A stretch of 64,000 nucleotides of DNA, taken from NCBI GenBank assembly GCA_963816985.1, contig CAWFMF010000004.1, forward strand, positions 1,426,001 to 1,490,000, written 5' to 3'. The translations under genes and the position numbers were made by a program. The notes beneath the pieces were generated by a model. It was given only the letters and a program-made list of their open reading frames with translations. It was not told where the DNA came from and did no database searches. Below are positions 61,588-64,000 of this stretch, piece after piece (within the stretch, counting starts at the first letter, position 1; every line of letters begins with the position of its first letter). The stretch is from JAIVJM01 sp963816985 (lineage in GTDB: Bacteria; Acidobacteriota; Blastocatellia; Pyrinomonadales; Pyrinomonadaceae).

Positions 61588-62853
61588 CTAAACTCTCTCG
61601 ACGACGAGCGCGCTGTTCTTCGAGCCGAAGCCGATGCAGTTGCAGAGCGCGACGCGCACCTTCTGCTCGCGCGCGCGGTTGGGCACGTAGTCGAGGTCGC
61701 ACGCGGGGTCGGGTTCGTCCAGGTTGATGGTCGGCGGGATGAGCCCGGTCTGCATCGCGCAGAGCGCGGCGGCGAGACCAGCCGCGCCAGATGCTCCTTG
61801 CGGGTGGCCAATCTGCGACTTGGTGGCCGACATCGGCACGCGCGCTGCGTGCTCGCCGAGCGCGAGCTTGACGGCCTGCGTCTCGATGCGGTCGTTTAAG
61901 ACCGTGGACGTGCCGTGGAGGTTGACGTACTCGACCTCTTCGGGCTCGCGCCCCGCCGCTTCGAGCGCCAGACGCATCGCGCGCGCGGGCTCCTCGCCCG
62001 TGTCTTCGAGCCGCACGCGGTGATACGCATCGCACGTCGCGCCGTAGCCCGTAATCTCCGCATAGATGCGTGCGCCGCGCGCACTCGCACGCTCGTACTC
62101 TTCGAGCACGTAGACCCAGGAGCCTTCGCCCAACACCATCCCGGAACGGTCGCGCGAGAAGGGACGAGAGGCGCGCGCGGGCTCCTCGTTCCAGTCTTCG
62201 GTGAGCACCTTCATCAAACAAAAACCCGCGAGGATGCCCGGCGCGAGCGGCGCGTCAGACCCGCCCGCGAGCATCGCGTCCTGTCGGCCCGCGCGGATGT
62301 GTTCGGCGGCGTAGCCGATGGCGTCGGTCGAGCTGGTGCAGCCCGTCGAGATGACGTGCGAGAGGCCGCGCAGGCTGAAGGCCATCGAGAGTTCGGAGGA
62401 GAGGCCGCCGTGCGTCGAGGAAGGGATGGTGTAGATGCTCGCGTTGCCCGGCTCGTCCGTGTAGAGGTACTTGTACTGGTGCTCGGTGAAGGCGAGGCCG
62501 CCGCCGCCCGTCCCTAAGACGACGCCGAAGGCGCGCTGCTCTTCAAGCGAGAAGTCCGAAGGCTGAAGCCCCGCGTCCGACATCGCCTCGCGCGCCGAGG
62601 CTAAGGCGAGCGGGACGGTGCGCGCGACGTGCCGGCGGTCTTTCGGCTTCAACTCCGCCTCCCAGTCGAAGCCCCGCGCCGCCGCCGCGATGCGGACTGG
62701 GGAGTTTGAAACGTCGAAGCCCTCGATGCGCCGCACGCCGCTCTCGCCCTGCGTCAACGCACGCCAGAAAGCCTCGCGTCCGACCCCGACGGGCGTCACG
62801 CAACCGAGTCCCGTAATGACCACGCGGCGCGGCTGCCTCAAACGTCTCGGCAT
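61588..62853 (-). CDS. fabF: FabF-type 3-oxoacyl-ACP synthase II
   Basis: 421 aa. RRVVITGLGCVTPVGVGREA opens the family. The active-site Cys lies in HVISTGCTSSTDAIGYAAEH; the two His are in VNLHGTSTVLNDRIETQAV and SATKSQIGHPQGASGAAGLA. It condenses malonyl-ACP with an acyl chain. The nucleophile context STGCTSS departs from the usual TACAT/TACAS, so it may belong to a polyunsaturated, aryl-polyene or secondary pathway rather than primary fatty acid synthesis. Confidence 0.9.
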   Translation of the reverse strand: MPRRLRQPRRVVITGLGCVTPVGVGREAFWRALTQGESGVRRIEGFDVSNSPVRIAAAARGFDWEAELKPKDRRHVARTVPLALASAREAMSDAGLQPSDFSLEEQRAFGVVLGTGGGGLAFTEHQYKYLYTDEPGNASIYTIPSSTHGGLSSELSMAFSLRGLSHVISTGCTSSTDAIGYAAEHIRAGRQDAMLAGGSDAPLAPGILAGFCLMKVLTEDWNEEPARASRPFSRDRSGMVLGEGSWVYVLEEYERASARGARIYAEITGYGATCDAYHRVRLEDTGEEPARAMRLALEAAGREPEEVEYVNLHGTSTVLNDRIETQAVKLALGEHAARVPMSATKSQIGHPQGASGAAGLAAALCAMQTGLIPPTINLDEPDPACDLDYVPNRAREQKVRVALCNCIGFGSKNSALVVERV

Positions 62854-62930
62854 AAAATCTCGTCCTGTGCCCGGCGTTCAGTTTAGCTTTCGGAGACGCC
62901 GTAAGCATACCACGCCACGGGCCGGACAAT

Positions 62931-63470
62931 TCATCGCCCGAAGCGACTCCGGCGACCCCGCCGCGCCCGCCACAACGCGACGACCAGAAGCGCGCACGCG
63001 CCGCCCGTGATGTCTATGAGGCTGTCGTAAATCGTCCCCGTCCGCGTCGCGACGAACGACTGATGATATTCATCAAGCAACGCGCACGACGCGACGAGCG
63101 CGAGTGAGGCGAGCCACCAGCGCCTTCGTAAACCCGCCCCCGGCGAAGAGAGGAACGCGCGCGCGGCGAGCAACGCGAGGATTGCATACTCCGTGAAGTG
63201 CGCGGCCTTGCGGACGAAGAAGTGGACTTGCAGCAGCGACGCCTCGGTGATGTCGGGGATGAGCCACAGCAGCAGCGGGCGGATGATGCGCGAAGTGTTC
63301 GGGGCCGAGAGGTTCCCCGTCGAGGCGAAGAAGATAATTCCGACCCACAACACTAAGGGGCCGTAGCGCCAGAGCCTTGAGCGCGACGACGGCGCGACCT
63401 CCTTCGACGGCCTCTGTCGCCGGAACCCCTTCGTCTTCTTCCCGCCGCGCGCGGTCTTTCGAGTCGGCAT
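62931..63470 (-). CDS. VanZ-family membrane protein
   Basis: 179 aa. A basic N-terminus, then four membrane segments. VanZ motifs are VRKAAHFTEYAILALLAARA and LLDEYHQSFVATRTGTIYDSL followed by IDITGGACALL. The cellular role is poorly known; VanZ itself gives low-level teicoplanin resistance. It follows the atpG terminator. Confidence 0.88.
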   Translation of the reverse strand: MPTRKTARGGKKTKGFRRQRPSKEVAPSSRSRLWRYGPLVLWVGIIFFASTGNLSAPNTSRIIRPLLLWLIPDITEASLLQVHFFVRKAAHFTEYAILALLAARAFLSSPGAGLRRRWWLASLALVASCALLDEYHQSFVATRTGTIYDSLIDITGGACALLVVALWRARRGRRSRFGR

Positions 63471-63471
63471 A

Positions 63472-63511
63472 AAAACAAAGGAGGGAAGCGGCTCTTCGCG
63501 CGGCTTCCCTC
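63472..63511 (-). terminator. Terminator of atpG
   Basis: Read leftward, a 9-bp stem GAGGGAAGC/GCTTCCCTC (63503-63511 with 63481-63489) is followed by CTTTGTTTTT. It lies 34 bp after the atpG stop and directly before the VanZ start. Confidence 0.8.
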
Positions 63512-63544
63512 CCCTTCTCTCTCTTCGGTCTACGGCTCGTGCGG

Positions 63545-64000
63545 CTACTGCGCCGCCGCCGCGCCCGAAACGATTTCGATGATCTCTCGCGTGATGCTCG
63601 CCTGCCGGATGCGGTTCATGTTGAGCGTCAGAGAGCTGATGAGTTCGCCCGCGTTCTTCGACGCCGAATCCATCGCCGCCATCCGCGCGCCCTGCTCGGA
63701 CGCCACCGATTCGAGCAGCGCGCGGTAAATTTGCGTCTCGACGAGGCGCGGCAGGAGTTGACTGAAAATCTCCGCGGGCGGCTGCTCGTAGATGTACTCG
63801 ACGAAAGTCTGCGGGCGGTTCGGATCGGTCGCGGCGGTCTCTTCGCCCTCGTCCTCCGTGCGCGAGACGGGGAGAAGCTGCTCGACGACGACGCGCTGCG
63901 AGATGGCCGAGCGGAACTCGTTGAAGATGACGAAGACCTTATCGAGCCCTTCGTCTTCCGTGAAGCGGCGCATGACATCGCGCGCCACTTCGAGCGATTC
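63545..64000 (-). CDS. atpG: ATP synthase subunit gamma, C-terminal part (gene continues past the window)
   Basis: About 151 residues read in from the right edge. The C-terminal signature is clear: VETQIYRALLESVASEQGAR, MAAMDSASKNAGELISSLTL, NMNRIRQASITREIIEIVSG. The gamma subunit is the rotor shaft of the F1 motor. Upstream there is the usual variable middle (RTEDEGEETAATDPN). The missing N-terminus lies beyond 64000. Not in operon with atpD within the window, since a terminator follows. Confidence 0.95.
   Translation of the reverse strand, partial: ESLEVARDVMRRFTEDEGLDKVFVIFNEFRSAISQRVVVEQLLPVSRTEDEGEETAATDPNRPQTFVEYIYEQPPAEIFSQLLPRLVETQIYRALLESVASEQGARMAAMDSASKNAGELISSLTLNMNRIRQASITREIIEIVSGAAAAQ

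Noticed and set aside
1..64000. tRNA or rRNA genes as integration sites or taxonomic markers
   Set aside because: No cloverleaf or rRNA-like stretch was recognised on either strand by eye.

Overview
The window is high-GC bacterial chromosome interrupted by a long accessory island. The flanks hold large TonB-dependent receptors with an N-terminal carboxypeptidase-regulatory-like domain, a BlaI/BlaR1 pair, an IorAB-type molybdenum hydroxylase with a di-heme cytochrome, a FabF-type ketosynthase, a VanZ protein and the ATP synthase gamma subunit. This mix, and above all the receptor type, suggests Acidobacteriota (Blastocatellia-like). That placement is inference from family content; no rRNA or marker gene was seen.

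Layout. (1) 1-7.6 kb: a partial TPR protein, then a beta-lactam-response cluster: blaI with a palindromic operator, a BlaR1-like receptor carrying a penicillin-binding transpeptidase domain (split by a frameshift), a TonB-dependent receptor and a class A beta-lactamase-like lipoprotein. (2) 7.8-15.0 kb: an exopolysaccharide cluster (SGNH hydrolase, GT39-like protein, flippase, pyruvyl transferase, GT4, 2OG-Fe(II) oxygenase), bracketed by two eroded 3' ends of TonB-dependent receptor genes with their terminators. (3) 15.2-18.5 kb: a leftward molybdenum hydroxylase operon. (4) 18.8-54.6 kb: an island with visibly lower GC in many stretches. It ends on the right with a Tn7-like transposition module (TnsA-TnsB fusion, TnsC, TniQ). 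It is bounded on both sides by a repeat built on CCATCCGTTTGCC, with 5'-TGTGA at both candidate outer tips. (5) 54.6-64 kb: core-like leftward genes (TonB-dependent receptor, flavin reductase, methyltransferase, TonB-domain protein, FabF, VanZ, AtpG).

Island cargo. From the left it carries an internally duplicated 972-aa membrane protein and a patatin-like lipase. A leftward block of nuclease-like and abortive-infection-like genes follows: a PD-(D/E)xK pair, DUF4365, DUF2971, an Mrr-like nuclease and a HEPN-like protein. Next comes a CBASS locus with two different CD-NTase genes and an S-4TM pore-forming effector, with an IS5-family insertion just upstream. The last large unit is a rightward seven-gene operon: sigma-like factor, unknown protein, IrrE/ImmA metallopeptidase, NurA, HerA, Mre11/SbcD and Rad50/SbcC. 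It is preceded by a 72-bp concentric dyad. This archaeal-style end-resection set coupled to an IrrE-type protease and a dedicated sigma-like factor is the strongest candidate for an undescribed defence or repair system. Overall the island reads as a defence island carried, or once carried, by a Tn7-like element. No target-site duplication could be found for the proposed ends.
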